From the NCBI GenBank assembly GCA_001509335.1, contig LGGY01000021.1, positions 1-8,713 of the forward strand: a stretch of DNA of 8,713 nt, read 5' to 3'. The position numbers and the translations under genes are program-made. This document shows positions 1-6,317 of this stretch, in pieces. Origin of the DNA: Fidelibacterota bacterium 46_43. GTDB lineage: Bacteria; Fidelibacterota; Fidelibacteria; Fidelibacterales; Fidelibacteraceae. Under the pieces are notes generated by a model. The model made no database searches. It was not told the DNA's origin and saw nothing but the letters and a program-made list of their open reading frames with translations. The first letter of the stretch is position 1. The number at the start of each line of letters is the position of its first letter.

Positions 1-282
1 GGAAGTCCCGATTCAAACTTTCTAAAAATTCCGGATCATCCAGACGTGATTGAAATTGCCCGGCTGGAAGTGGGTGCTGCCGACACCTCGCTTCAAATTT
101 TGGAACTTGGTGAAGATATTATCCAATTCCTGAAGGATGGAGGATATATGAAAACCGATGTCTGGCTCAAAGGGCCTGAAGATGGTTCTACATCGCGCTT
201 GTTAACAACCGATTCCATGACGGTGTGGTTGTACGGGACCTTCAAAGCACTCATCGGTGCAGAGGATGAGGAGGAGAACTGA
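1..282 (+). CDS. C-terminal 93 residues of an unrecognised protein (5' end outside window)
   Basis: The frame is open from base 1 to the TGA at 280-282, so this is the tail of a longer gene. A GTG at 46 could be read as a start, but there is no clear ribosome binding site and the frame is open upstream of it. The visible part alternates short hydrophobic strands with polar turns, for example TSLQILELGED and MTVWLYGTFKALIG, and ends in an acidic tail (EDEEEN). This suggests a beta-rich domain. I do not recognise a family. The next gene starts two bases after the stop, and its ribosome binding site lies inside this gene, so the two are probably co-transcribed and the product may also be an envelope protein. 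Confidence 0.7.
   Translation, partial: GSPDSNFLKIPDHPDVIEIARLEVGAADTSLQILELGEDIIQFLKDGGYMKTDVWLKGPEDGSTSRLLTTDSMTVWLYGTFKALIGAEDEEEN
269..274 (+). promoter_or_regulatory. Shine-Dalgarno AGGAGG deciding the start at 284
   Basis: A perfect AGGAGG lies nine bases before the ATG at 284, inside the last codons of the upstream gene. It decides the start of the barrel-protein gene. The longer reading from a GTG at 257 would place this motif inside the coding region and add basic residues before the signal peptide. Confidence 0.75.
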
Positions 283-283
283 G

Positions 284-1915
284 ATGAATAAAAATAAGAA
301 TAAGAATGAGATAACACGTATCTTTTTGATTACCGGATTTCTGTTTTTGTTTTCTGGACATCTATTAGCCCAGGAACCAGTGAATCCCGGTGAAGAAACA
401 TCTCTGGATGAAGTGCGTGAACGGGCGGATGAAGCTTTCGACGAACTGGACCGCGAGATGGATACATCCCAGGCTGAAGAAGAAGTCTACGATATGTCGG
501 AGCAGAATTATCTGGAAAAAGACTCATCCGATCAGCAACAGACCTCTGAACCGGATGTCAATGTGTGGGAACCGGAAAAGCAATCCGTATCCCTTGCTTC
601 TGCACCTGCCGTGATTAAAGAGGAAGAATCAGATTTTACAGACCCGTTTAAGGATATCGTGTATAAACGGACACTCCGCCAACCGGCAGCCCTCCAGGCA
701 AATCCGGCAAACCTTGGCATTGATCACGAATCGATGGTTTCCCTGTCCCTGGTCGCACCCATGGTGAATATGGATTTCCTGCTATCCAATGGCGCTGTGA
801 CGGTGGGGAACTATAATGATTTTGTGTCCCGGGACATGCTGACCTTTGAAGACCAGGAGTATTTCGCAGGGCTTTTCGAGGAAAATGGCCTGCCTTTGTA
901 TTCCCAAATATCCTTACCAACTCTTTTTGCATTGAGGGTGGGCCCTGTTTTCTTCAACAGCGGTGTCCATGTCGGTGTCTCCGGAACACTCCCCGGTGAA
1001 ATCCTCGTCATCCCCTTCCTGGGGAATCAGGTGCCGGGTTTCAGCTTTGGCAATCCCATAACCAATATGGAAACATCGGCTGAAGTCTATGCCTATTTGA
1101 GGAATTCACTGGGTATGGGGCACACAATCAGCCGATATATCCCCGTTGTCCGGGATGTTGTGGATATTCGGGTTGGCTTGGCTTTGAATGCCTACCTGGG
1201 AGGATTCAGCCTGGCTGAAGCCAATGATGTGGTTATCGGGGTGGATGAAACCACCGTCCAAACTGCCGGCACGGCAACTTATAGTTTTGTGAATCCGGAT
1301 GCCGATATCGAAGTGCCGGGCCCCACCTTTGGCTTTGATTTTGGCGTAGGGGCAAAATTGAAGGATTTTCTGCCCATTCCCTTTTTGGCAAACCGTGTGG
1401 ATGTTCAACTCTCTTTTCTGGATCTGGGCGCGACAGTCAACAGCTCCAACATGATTACAAAAGAGTATCGCTGGGATGCCCGCGTGGAAGATCCTGTAGG
1501 AACCTTTTCCGAAGATGATCTGGATGTGGATTCCCTCCTCAATGCCACCCATACAACCCTTGATTCCAACTTCGTTATGACAGAAAAACTGGCATCACGC
1601 ATGAAGCTGGATTTGACATGGCAACCCATTTCTGTTTTAATGGTCCGGACAGGCTTAACAGCTTTTCTGAATGAAGGCCTGGGATATGAAGAATCTCCCC
1701 GGACTTATCTGGAACTGGACATTTTCCCCCTGAAATGGCTTATGCTGAACATAGGTACCGGCTTTACCAATGGCAATGGTTACCTGAAGACCGGCATCGG
1801 GTTTAATACCCGGATCTGGGATATGGGCATTTATACCTATTCACTGGGAAGTGCAGGATTTACAGACAATATCCGGGGGTTCGGCTTCAAACTGGTGAAT
1901 AACTGGTATTTTTAA
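284..1915 (+). CDS. Predicted outer-membrane beta-barrel protein (DUF5723/PorV-like), exported
   Basis: This is a 543-residue protein. Residues 1-29 form a signal peptide: a Lys/Asn-rich start (MNKNKNKNE), a hydrophobic core (IFLITGFLFLFSG), and probable cleavage at LLA|QE. Residues 30-125 are an acidic, low-complexity stretch rich in Glu, Asp, Ser and Gln, likely an unstructured periplasmic linker. From about residue 128 the sequence has the RQPAALQANPANLG type of opening common in FCB-group barrel proteins, where a Pro/Ala/Asn motif precedes the first strand. It then shows alternating amphipathic strands separated by Gly/Asn turns. The last residues are KLVNNWYF, and a terminal Phe is typical of the outer-membrane assembly signal. 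Family placement (DUF5723-like) is by resemblance only, and the cargo or role is unknown. The start is set by the AGGAGG at 269-274. A strong terminator follows, which separates it from the peptide operon. Confidence 0.75.
   Translation: MNKNKNKNEITRIFLITGFLFLFSGHLLAQEPVNPGEETSLDEVRERADEAFDELDREMDTSQAEEEVYDMSEQNYLEKDSSDQQQTSEPDVNVWEPEKQSVSLASAPAVIKEEESDFTDPFKDIVYKRTLRQPAALQANPANLGIDHESMVSLSLVAPMVNMDFLLSNGAVTVGNYNDFVSRDMLTFEDQEYFAGLFEENGLPLYSQISLPTLFALRVGPVFFNSGVHVGVSGTLPGEILVIPFLGNQVPGFSFGNPITNMETSAEVYAYLRNSLGMGHTISRYIPVVRDVVDIRVGLALNAYLGGFSLAEANDVVIGVDETTVQTAGTATYSFVNPDADIEVPGPTFGFDFGVGAKLKDFLPIPFLANRVDVQLSFLDLGATVNSSNMITKEYRWDARVEDPVGTFSEDDLDVDSLLNATHTTLDSNFVMTEKLASRMKLDLTWQPISVLMVRTGLTAFLNEGLGYEESPRTYLELDIFPLKWLMLNIGTGFTNGNGYLKTGIGFNTRIWDMGIYTYSLGSAGFTDNIRGFGFKLVNNWYF
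287..310 (+). repeat. Four imperfect hexanucleotide units (AATAAA/AATAAG/AATGAG)
   Basis: Directly after the ATG the gene carries AATAAA, AATAAG, AATAAG, AATGAG in tandem, coding for the Asn-Lys repeats at the N-terminus of the signal peptide. The six-base unit keeps the frame, so copy-number change would only alter the length of the charged n-region. Confidence 0.6.
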
Positions 1916-1948
1916 CAAATAAGTCTTTTTTCTGAATATTTTTTTTTG

Positions 1949-1980
1949 AAAAACCCGGCGTTGTCCGGGTTTTTGCTTTT
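1949..1980 (+). terminator. Intrinsic (rho-independent) terminator
   Basis: A perfect 10-bp stem pairs AAAAACCCGG (1949-1958) with CCGGGTTTTT (1965-1974) around a six-base loop (CGTTGT), followed by GCTTTT. It lies 33 bases after the barrel-protein stop. A run of T residues (1939-1947) precedes the stem. The A-flank and T-flank symmetry gives some activity in both directions, but no convergent gene is present. It isolates the following peptide operon from the upstream unit. Confidence 0.9.
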
Positions 1981-2009
1981 AGTTGAGAATCTGTAGAAAT
2001 TTTGTTGGG

Positions 2010-2038
2010 TTGATTTATAATTGTAAATAGAATAAAAT
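2010..2038 (+). promoter_or_regulatory. Candidate sigma70-type promoter of the peptide/ABC exporter operon
   Basis: TTGATT (2010-2015) and TAAAAT (2033-2038) are separated by exactly 17 bases, matching a -35/-10 pair at four and five of six positions. The region is AT-rich, lies between the terminator and the exporter start, and would begin transcription near 2045. A perfect TATAAT at 2016-2021 is an alternative -10 but has no credible -35 at the right distance. The call rests on consensus for model bacteria, and the true consensus of this organism is unknown. Confidence 0.4.
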
Positions 2039-2064
2039 TCTTACAGAAAGATAGTTATAGAAAA

Positions 2065-4140
2065 ATGATTATTAACCATTTCAAATATCCCCTCGTGAAG
2101 CAGCATCAGTCCTCGGACTGCGGGCCGGCCTGTCTTTTGAGTCTGATTCGGTATTTTGGCGGTTATGCTTATTTGGATAAACTCCGTTTATTGTGTCATA
2201 CCGATTATAAAGGATGCCGCTTATACGATTTGAAACAGGCGGCTGAAAAAACAGGCCTGAAATGCTCTGCATTCCGGGTTGAGAAAGGGAAATACCCGGA
2301 AGCGGAACTACCGGTGATTCTTCACTGCGAACTTCCGGAACATCTGACTCATTATGTGATTGTTTATGCTCATAAAAAAGGCAGGTTTCTTATCGGGGAT
2401 CCGGCCAAGGGTCTTTACTGGCTGGATCAAAAAGCCCTGGATTCCTTGTGGAAAAGCCGGGTATTGATGAGAGTTCAGTGTCTTTCCACGTACAGGGATC
2501 CGGATTATCTGTCGGATGGAGCGTGGCTTGTATCCTATGTCAGGAAATATGCGGATCATGTGCTTCAAATTCTATTTTGTGGTGTGATTTCAATTTTCGC
2601 GGGTTTTTTTACGGCATTTCTCATCAGGGCGGTAACAGAACGGGTAATCCCCCAACAGGATAAACAGTTGTTATGGATAAGCCTTGTCTTTCTGTCATGT
2701 TTTCTACTCATCAGAAGTGCTGTGACATATATCCGGAATCTCCTTTTTTACCGCCATGGAAAAATCCTTTTTCAGGATATTTTTCAATCGTCTATCTCCC
2801 ATTTTACCCATCTTCCCTACGGGATTATTTCGCGTTTCAGTACCGGCGAAATTACATCCCGCTTTCTGGACATATTTCGGATACAGTCCTTTTACCAGTT
2901 TACCCTTCTGCATGGACTGGCAGATGCTTTTATTCTGGCTGGAAGCCTTCTTGTGATGGTCGTTTTTTCTCCATTGTTGGCAGGTTTGTCTACCCTGTTT
3001 ATCCTGCTGCTGGCGGGAATACTGGCAGGGTTCTATCCCCGGCTTCGAAAACTTCAGAATACCATGCTTCAAAACGGGGCAGATTTCAGCCATGAGCTGA
3101 TTGAAACCATGGAAGGGATACCGGAAATTTCCGCCTTTGGTGTCCATCCCTATTTTATTCGTTTAAACAGGGAAAAATATGATGCTTTTCTCAGCCGCTG
3201 GCAGGATGTCGGATTGTTGAACAGCCGCTTATTTGTCCTTTCAGAATGCTGCCTTGGGGTGTTTCAGCTTCTCTTTATCGGATGGGGCATCCTGAGTGTG
3301 ATGAATGGGCACATATCCTTTGGCAACTGGCTTGCTGCCTTTATTCTAACGTCCAATTTTATTCCCTCCCTTTTCAGACTGATGGAAAATGCTTTAAAGG
3401 CTGCAGAAACCCGGGAAGCAATCACCCGGCTCCGGGATTTTCTGGTTCATCCCGTGGAAACATGCGAAAGGAAAACGTGTGGTCCCACTCCGGATTTTTC
3501 CCTGGATCTCCGGAACTGCACTTTCCAATGGCCAAAATATCAACCTCTGTTTGAAAAGATCAGTTTTTCACTCCGGAAAGGATCCCTGGTACAGATTTCC
3601 GGTGAAAACGGAACGGGCAAAACAACTCTGATCCATTCCATCCTCCGGCAATATCAATTCTGTGAAGGGGATATGTACTGGAATGGGAAACCTGTTATGA
3701 TGACGGATGTCGTGGATTACCGGCGGCATTTTGGCCTGGTCAGTCAGGATGTGAAGATTTTTAATATGACACTGCGGGATAATATTTTTCTGGGTAGAAA
3801 GCCTGAAAATTTCCGCTGGTTAAATGAAATTCACCGGGATTTCAATTGGTTTATCCAAAAATTTGAATATGGTCTTTTAACAATTCTGGGTGAAGGGCAC
3901 CGACGGCTCTCCGGGGGTGAAAAGCAAATAGTTGGACTTCTTCGGGCGATCCTCGAAGAGCCGGATATCCTGATTTTAGATGAGTGTTTCAATTCCCTGG
4001 ACCGTATGACCCGTCACTGGGTTCAGAATTGGATAAAAATGTATGCCATTCACCATGCCGTCATCCTTATCAGTCACGATACCCAGATGACGGATCTGGC
4101 TCAAACCGTTGTAGATCTGAAAAGAGAATATGCAGGGTGA
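2065..4140 (+). CDS. Peptidase-containing ABC transporter (C39 peptidase + TM + ATPase), bacteriocin-type exporter
   Basis: This inner-membrane protein of 691 residues should cut double-glycine leaders on the cytoplasmic side and export the core peptide using ATP. Residues 1-140 form the C39 cysteine peptidase: Q13 (oxyanion), C19 in SSDCGPAC, H96 in THYVIVY and D112 in IGDPAKG, all at the spacing known for the ComA family. Residues 160-440 hold the membrane domain with hydrophobic segments near 166-190, 203-222, 281-300, 303-323, 391-411 and 421-436. Residues 475-691 form the ATPase: Walker A GENGTGKTT (513-521), Q-loop Q561, signature LSGGEKQ (615-621), Walker B ILILDE (635-640), D-loop NSLD (643-646) and switch H671. 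All catalytic residues are present and the length is normal for the family. The ribosome binding site is weak (AGAAAG at 2045-2050). A matching substrate lies downstream at 5344. No HlyD-type adaptor is adjacent. Confidence 0.95.
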   Translation: MIINHFKYPLVKQHQSSDCGPACLLSLIRYFGGYAYLDKLRLLCHTDYKGCRLYDLKQAAEKTGLKCSAFRVEKGKYPEAELPVILHCELPEHLTHYVIVYAHKKGRFLIGDPAKGLYWLDQKALDSLWKSRVLMRVQCLSTYRDPDYLSDGAWLVSYVRKYADHVLQILFCGVISIFAGFFTAFLIRAVTERVIPQQDKQLLWISLVFLSCFLLIRSAVTYIRNLLFYRHGKILFQDIFQSSISHFTHLPYGIISRFSTGEITSRFLDIFRIQSFYQFTLLHGLADAFILAGSLLVMVVFSPLLAGLSTLFILLLAGILAGFYPRLRKLQNTMLQNGADFSHELIETMEGIPEISAFGVHPYFIRLNREKYDAFLSRWQDVGLLNSRLFVLSECCLGVFQLLFIGWGILSVMNGHISFGNWLAAFILTSNFIPSLFRLMENALKAAETREAITRLRDFLVHPVETCERKTCGPTPDFSLDLRNCTFQWPKYQPLFEKISFSLRKGSLVQISGENGTGKTTLIHSILRQYQFCEGDMYWNGKPVMMTDVVDYRRHFGLVSQDVKIFNMTLRDNIFLGRKPENFRWLNEIHRDFNWFIQKFEYGLLTILGEGHRRLSGGEKQIVGLLRAILEEPDILILDECFNSLDRMTRHWVQNWIKMYAIHHAVILISHDTQMTDLAQTVVDLKREYAG

Positions 4141-4141
4141 T

Positions 4142-4813
4142 ATGATGCTTACTCTCGCTTATCGACCTTTTTTTCAACGCATTAAATCTGTCCCCTGGTC
4201 CGGATTCTTTATCTTGTGGTCTGTTCTTTCCATGGCAACGGTCTGGTTCTATCAGGATCATTTTACAACGCGACAAACCGTGGAAGAGCTCCTGGGAGAA
4301 CAATTTTCACCGGTCTATATTGACCTGATTTTTGCACGCATTCAGGATATTACATACTGGACTTTGCTGTGTATTCCCTTTTTCATCCTTGTCCGAATGA
4401 CCCTGATGGCGCTTTTAATTCACCTCTTTTTCATGCTGACCCAGGTATGGATCTCCTTTAAGGGGGTTTTTCATGCAATCGTGCCTGCTTTTGGTTTTTT
4501 AATCCTCAGGGATGTGTCAAAATTCATCCCCATGTCCGGCATGGACGTTCCGGGAGACAAGGCCGGGGAAATCCTCAGGGTTCCCCTGGCACTCAGCGCT
4601 GTTGTGTCTGTTGACGCCTATCCTGTTTTGAATAAACTTCTTAATGCCTTTAACTGTTTTGAAGGGTTATGGCTTGTATGGGTTCTTTTGACCCTGGCTG
4701 CCTGGACAGGATTCAAAATAAAAAAGATTTTTTTCCCGTTGCTGACAGCCCGGATATTGGGGATCGTCCTTATGTGGGGGATCGGAGTTTTTTATGAAAT
4801 CTATATGTTATAA
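4142..4813 (+). CDS. Polytopic inner-membrane protein, Yip1-family-like; candidate accessory or immunity protein
   Basis: About 223 residues, strongly hydrophobic, with roughly five membrane segments near residues 20-36, 72-101 (possibly two), 108-123, 173-190 and 197-217. The layout resembles the bacterial Yip1 family: a single N-terminal helix, a polar loop with the EELLGEQFSP stretch, then clustered helices, including an FNCFEGLWLVWVLLTL helix followed by a basic turn and another helix. That assignment is by general pattern only. There are no catalytic motifs. Three starts are possible (4130, 4142, 4145). I prefer 4142/4145 because AGGG at 4134-4137 sits just ahead, whereas 4130 lies inside the exporter gene with a poor site. 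The gene sits between the exporter and the peptide gene, a position often held by self-protection or export helpers, so an immunity role is possible but unproven. Confidence 0.75.
   Translation: MMLTLAYRPFFQRIKSVPWSGFFILWSVLSMATVWFYQDHFTTRQTVEELLGEQFSPVYIDLIFARIQDITYWTLLCIPFFILVRMTLMALLIHLFFMLTQVWISFKGVFHAIVPAFGFLILRDVSKFIPMSGMDVPGDKAGEILRVPLALSAVVSVDAYPVLNKLLNAFNCFEGLWLVWVLLTLAAWTGFKIKKIFFPLLTARILGIVLMWGIGVFYEIYML
4784..4787 (+). promoter_or_regulatory. Ribosome binding site (GGAG) for the thioredoxin-like gene
   Basis: GGAG lies six bases before the ATG at 4794, within the end of the Yip1-like gene. It supports real translation of the overlapping gene from 4794. Confidence 0.6.
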
Positions 4814-5351
4814 AAGTGGGTTTACCCTTCCGGGAATCGTGTGGCTTCTCCTGATACTGATGGTCAGTGTGTCTCTTGTTTTCTGGATTGTGAAAATTGA
4901 AACACCACGCGGAGAATTATCTTCCTTTACATACTACTCCGTTTCGGGTCCCAAAAATTTTATTCCGGAAAAGGGGAAATATAAAATCATCATTCTCTTT
5001 TCCATAAACTGTCCCTATTGTATGCAATATCTGGCGCGTCTGAACCGAATGCAAGAGAAGCTGCCGGATGTGCAGTATGGCCTGTTTACTACAGATAAAA
5101 CCTTTTTCACTTCAAGTATATATGAATCCTGCATTTTACTCCGGCAGGATTCCCGTTTTGCCATAGGTATTCTGGATGTCAGCACTGCATACACCTGCTT
5201 TGGGGATCCGCCTTTACCCGTCACATTTATCTATGATGGTGAGCATATATATGTCCATTCACTGCGCGGTGACAGGGATGTCCGGGAACTCCTGAAATGG
5301 ATCCCGGCAAATCACAAGCAACATGAAAGAAAGGGGGTCGGAAATGAATGA
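4794..5351 (+). CDS. Membrane-anchored thioredoxin-fold protein with CPYC motif
   Basis: A 185-residue protein with one N-terminal membrane helix (about residues 11-34) and a thioredoxin-like domain, probably facing the periplasm. The core strand KIIILFS (64-70) runs into NCPYC, giving the active-site pair C73 and C76. A later LPVTFIYDGE stretch (141-150) carries the expected cis-proline at P142 before a strand and a turn. This places it in the TlpA/redoxin-type superfamily of thiol-disulfide oxidoreductases. Extra cysteines at 113 and 135 could form a structural pair. It overlaps the Yip1-like gene by 20 bases and the peptide gene by 8, so translation is likely coupled. The mature peptide has two cysteines, so the natural inference is that this enzyme makes, reduces or shuffles that disulfide. 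Whether it works as oxidase or reductase cannot be told from the sequence. Confidence 0.85.
   Translation: MKSICYKSGFTLPGIVWLLLILMVSVSLVFWIVKIETPRGELSSFTYYSVSGPKNFIPEKGKYKIIILFSINCPYCMQYLARLNRMQEKLPDVQYGLFTTDKTFFTSSIYESCILLRQDSRFAIGILDVSTAYTCFGDPPLPVTFIYDGEHIYVHSLRGDRDVRELLKWIPANHKQHERKGVGNE
5331..5337 (+). promoter_or_regulatory. Ribosome binding site (AAGGGGG) deciding the precursor start at 5344
   Basis: A purine-rich AAGGGGG lies six bases before the ATG at 5344. The in-frame ATG at 5323 has no such motif and would add seven residues ahead of a leader that is already complete, so 5344 is the better start. Confidence 0.6.
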
Positions 5352-5388
5352 GCTTTCCTTGAACGAGATGATGGAGTACACAGGAGGA
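5344..5388 (+). other. Leader segment removed by the C39 peptidase (15 residues, ends Gly-Gly)
   Basis: These codons encode the 15-residue leader ending in TGG. The predicted cut lies after G15, at the 5388/5389 boundary. The hydrophobic positions L-12, M-7 and Y-4 are those known to contact C39 domains in ComA and PCAT-type exporters. Confidence 0.8.
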
Positions 5389-5511
5389 TACCTGCCCGGG
5401 TCCTATCTTGCCTGCCTGGCAGGTATCGTTGCCCTGGGTTTCGGTATCTTCACATCACAGGGAATGGTCATGAATATCGGAACATCGCTGATTTTCCGGT
5501 ATTGTGACTGA
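5344..5511 (+). CDS. Double-glycine leader precursor peptide (bacteriocin-like, 55 residues)
   Basis: A small gene whose product starts MNELSLNEMMEYTGG. This fits the double-glycine leader consensus LSxxELxxIxGG: L at -12, S at -11, E at -8, M at -7, Y at -4, G at -2 and -1. Cleavage by the C39 exporter would release a 40-residue core, residues 16-55. The core begins YLPGSYLACLAG, has a Gly-rich hydrophobic middle (AGIVALGFGIF) and ends SLIFRYCD. It has two cysteines, at core positions 9 and 39, near opposite ends, so one disulfide could close most of the peptide into a loop. It has only one Arg and one Asp, so it is nearly neutral, unlike the usual cationic class II bacteriocins. The gene overlaps the thioredoxin-like gene by 8 bases and is followed by a hairpin. 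Antimicrobial activity is inferred; a signalling or periplasmic role is equally open. Confidence 0.88.
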   Translation: MNELSLNEMMEYTGGYLPGSYLACLAGIVALGFGIFTSQGMVMNIGTSLIFRYCD

Positions 5512-5527
5512 AATCCCGGGGGCACAT

Positions 5528-5558
5528 CGGGAGAGCCGTCTCCGGCTCTCCCGGTTTT
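5528..5558 (+). terminator. Hairpin terminator or attenuator after the precursor gene
   Basis: An 11-bp perfect stem pairs 5528-5538 (CGGGAGAGCCG) with 5543-5553 (CGGCTCTCCCG) around a four-base loop, followed by G and only four T residues. It begins 17 bases after the precursor stop, in the only sizeable gap of the operon. The stem is strong but the T tract is short, so partial termination with read-through is likely. It could also protect the 3' end of the peptide message. Either would raise the peptide relative to the downstream genes. Confidence 0.75.
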
Positions 5559-5590
5559 ATAAAAAGGACACAGATAAGGATAAATGCTTT

Positions 5591-6304
5591 ATGAAACGAC
5601 GCGGACTCTACTTTTTGTCATGCCTGATTTTCCGGCTTGTGATAGTGACTGTCCTTACGGCATCGAATCCGGACGACTTCAGGCCCTGCACATGGGTGCT
5701 AAAACAACAGGATAAAAATGTTTATCTGACGATTAGCATCACCGATACACTTGTGGATTCACTGGAATGTCTTCGTTACCGAGAAGTTTTTACAGCCTCA
5801 CCCCTCGGCGGTGTAGATGTGATTTTTCAACGGAAGTCAGGAAAGCCTCTTTGGTTTTGGATTCCTGCCCTGGGAGAAGAGGTGAAGGTAGATTATCGGA
5901 AGAATGAATATATCGTCCGTAAACAGATGAAAGAGGAATCCTATACCCTGCATACCCCCTTTCAAAAGGTAACCTTCCCCTCCTACGCCCGCTATGCCTG
6001 CCTTCTGTTTCATCCACCTTCCACAGACACCCCCGTTGAGTTATATCTGTATAATGGCAAAACAGTGCCATACCTCTTTAAACCAGTCGGTATGGATACC
6101 CTTTGTCTTCAGAATCAGAAAATCCCATGCTCTACTTGGCACGTTCGTATGAAGGCCGGCCCTTTGATGGGACAGGAAGATTATGTGTGGATAACGGATG
6201 ATCCACCGTATGAAATTATGAAAATAAAATCAATCATCCGGATCGGTAAAGTCCTTGGACTTTCTTTGGGAAAACATACGGCAGTCTTTGAAAGAGTCTA
6301 TTAA
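5591..6304 (+). CDS. Exported protein of unknown function, possibly DUF3108-like
   Basis: A 237-residue protein. MKRRGLYFLSCLIFRLVIV opens a signal peptide with likely cleavage after TAS (about residue 24). The mature part is beta-rich with many Tyr, Trp and Pro residues. The C-terminal section, from LCLQNQKIPCSTWHVRM through EDYVWITDDPPYEIMKIKS, resembles the end of DUF3108-type periplasmic proteins, where a modified strand is followed by a WxTDDxxxxxxKI motif and a Gly-containing strand. This is pattern resemblance only. Cysteines at 60, 137, 172 and 180 could form disulfides and be served by the operon's CPYC protein. The start is ATG 5591, with AAGGA at 5576-5580. The frame is open upstream to 5504, but that would run through the terminator hairpin. 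The gene is the first after the hairpin and ends 13 bases before the glycosyltransferase gene. No function can be assigned. Confidence 0.7.
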   Translation: MKRRGLYFLSCLIFRLVIVTVLTASNPDDFRPCTWVLKQQDKNVYLTISITDTLVDSLECLRYREVFTASPLGGVDVIFQRKSGKPLWFWIPALGEEVKVDYRKNEYIVRKQMKEESYTLHTPFQKVTFPSYARYACLLFHPPSTDTPVELYLYNGKTVPYLFKPVGMDTLCLQNQKIPCSTWHVRMKAGPLMGQEDYVWITDDPPYEIMKIKSIIRIGKVLGLSLGKHTAVFERVY

Positions 6305-6317
6305 AATAACAGGCGGC

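Noticed and set aside
257..283. GTG start that would extend the barrel protein by nine residues
   Set aside because: It would put the perfect AGGAGG inside the coding region and add residues before a normal signal peptide.
1106..1552. 148-codon open frame on the minus strand inside the barrel-protein gene
   Set aside because: It lies fully within a well-supported gene, has no recognisable motif or clear ribosome binding site, and its composition fits an antisense shadow.
2016..2021. Perfect TATAAT as the -10 of the operon promoter
   Set aside because: No acceptable -35 lies 16-18 bases upstream (GTAGAA at 17), whereas TTGATT/TAAAAT at 2010-2038 has ideal spacing.
2673..3095. 140-codon open frame on the plus strand inside the exporter gene
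   Set aside because: It overlaps the membrane domain of the ABC exporter, whose frame is intact and rich in family motifs; the alternative product has no recognisable features.
2704..3147. 147-codon open frame on the minus strand inside the exporter gene
   Set aside because: It is antisense to the exporter membrane domain, without promoter, ribosome binding site or recognisable motif.
5323..5343. Upstream ATG that would extend the precursor peptide by seven residues
   Set aside because: It has no ribosome binding site, while the ATG at 5344 has one and gives a complete double-glycine leader.
5411..5423. Palindrome CCTGCCTGGCAGG in the precursor gene
   Set aside because: The arms are separated by a single base, so no stable hairpin can form as written; it is explained by coding for ACLAG.
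5504..5590. Upstream extension of the DUF3108-like gene
   Set aside because: It would translate through the terminator hairpin and bury the signal peptide; ATG 5591 starts directly at the signal peptide.
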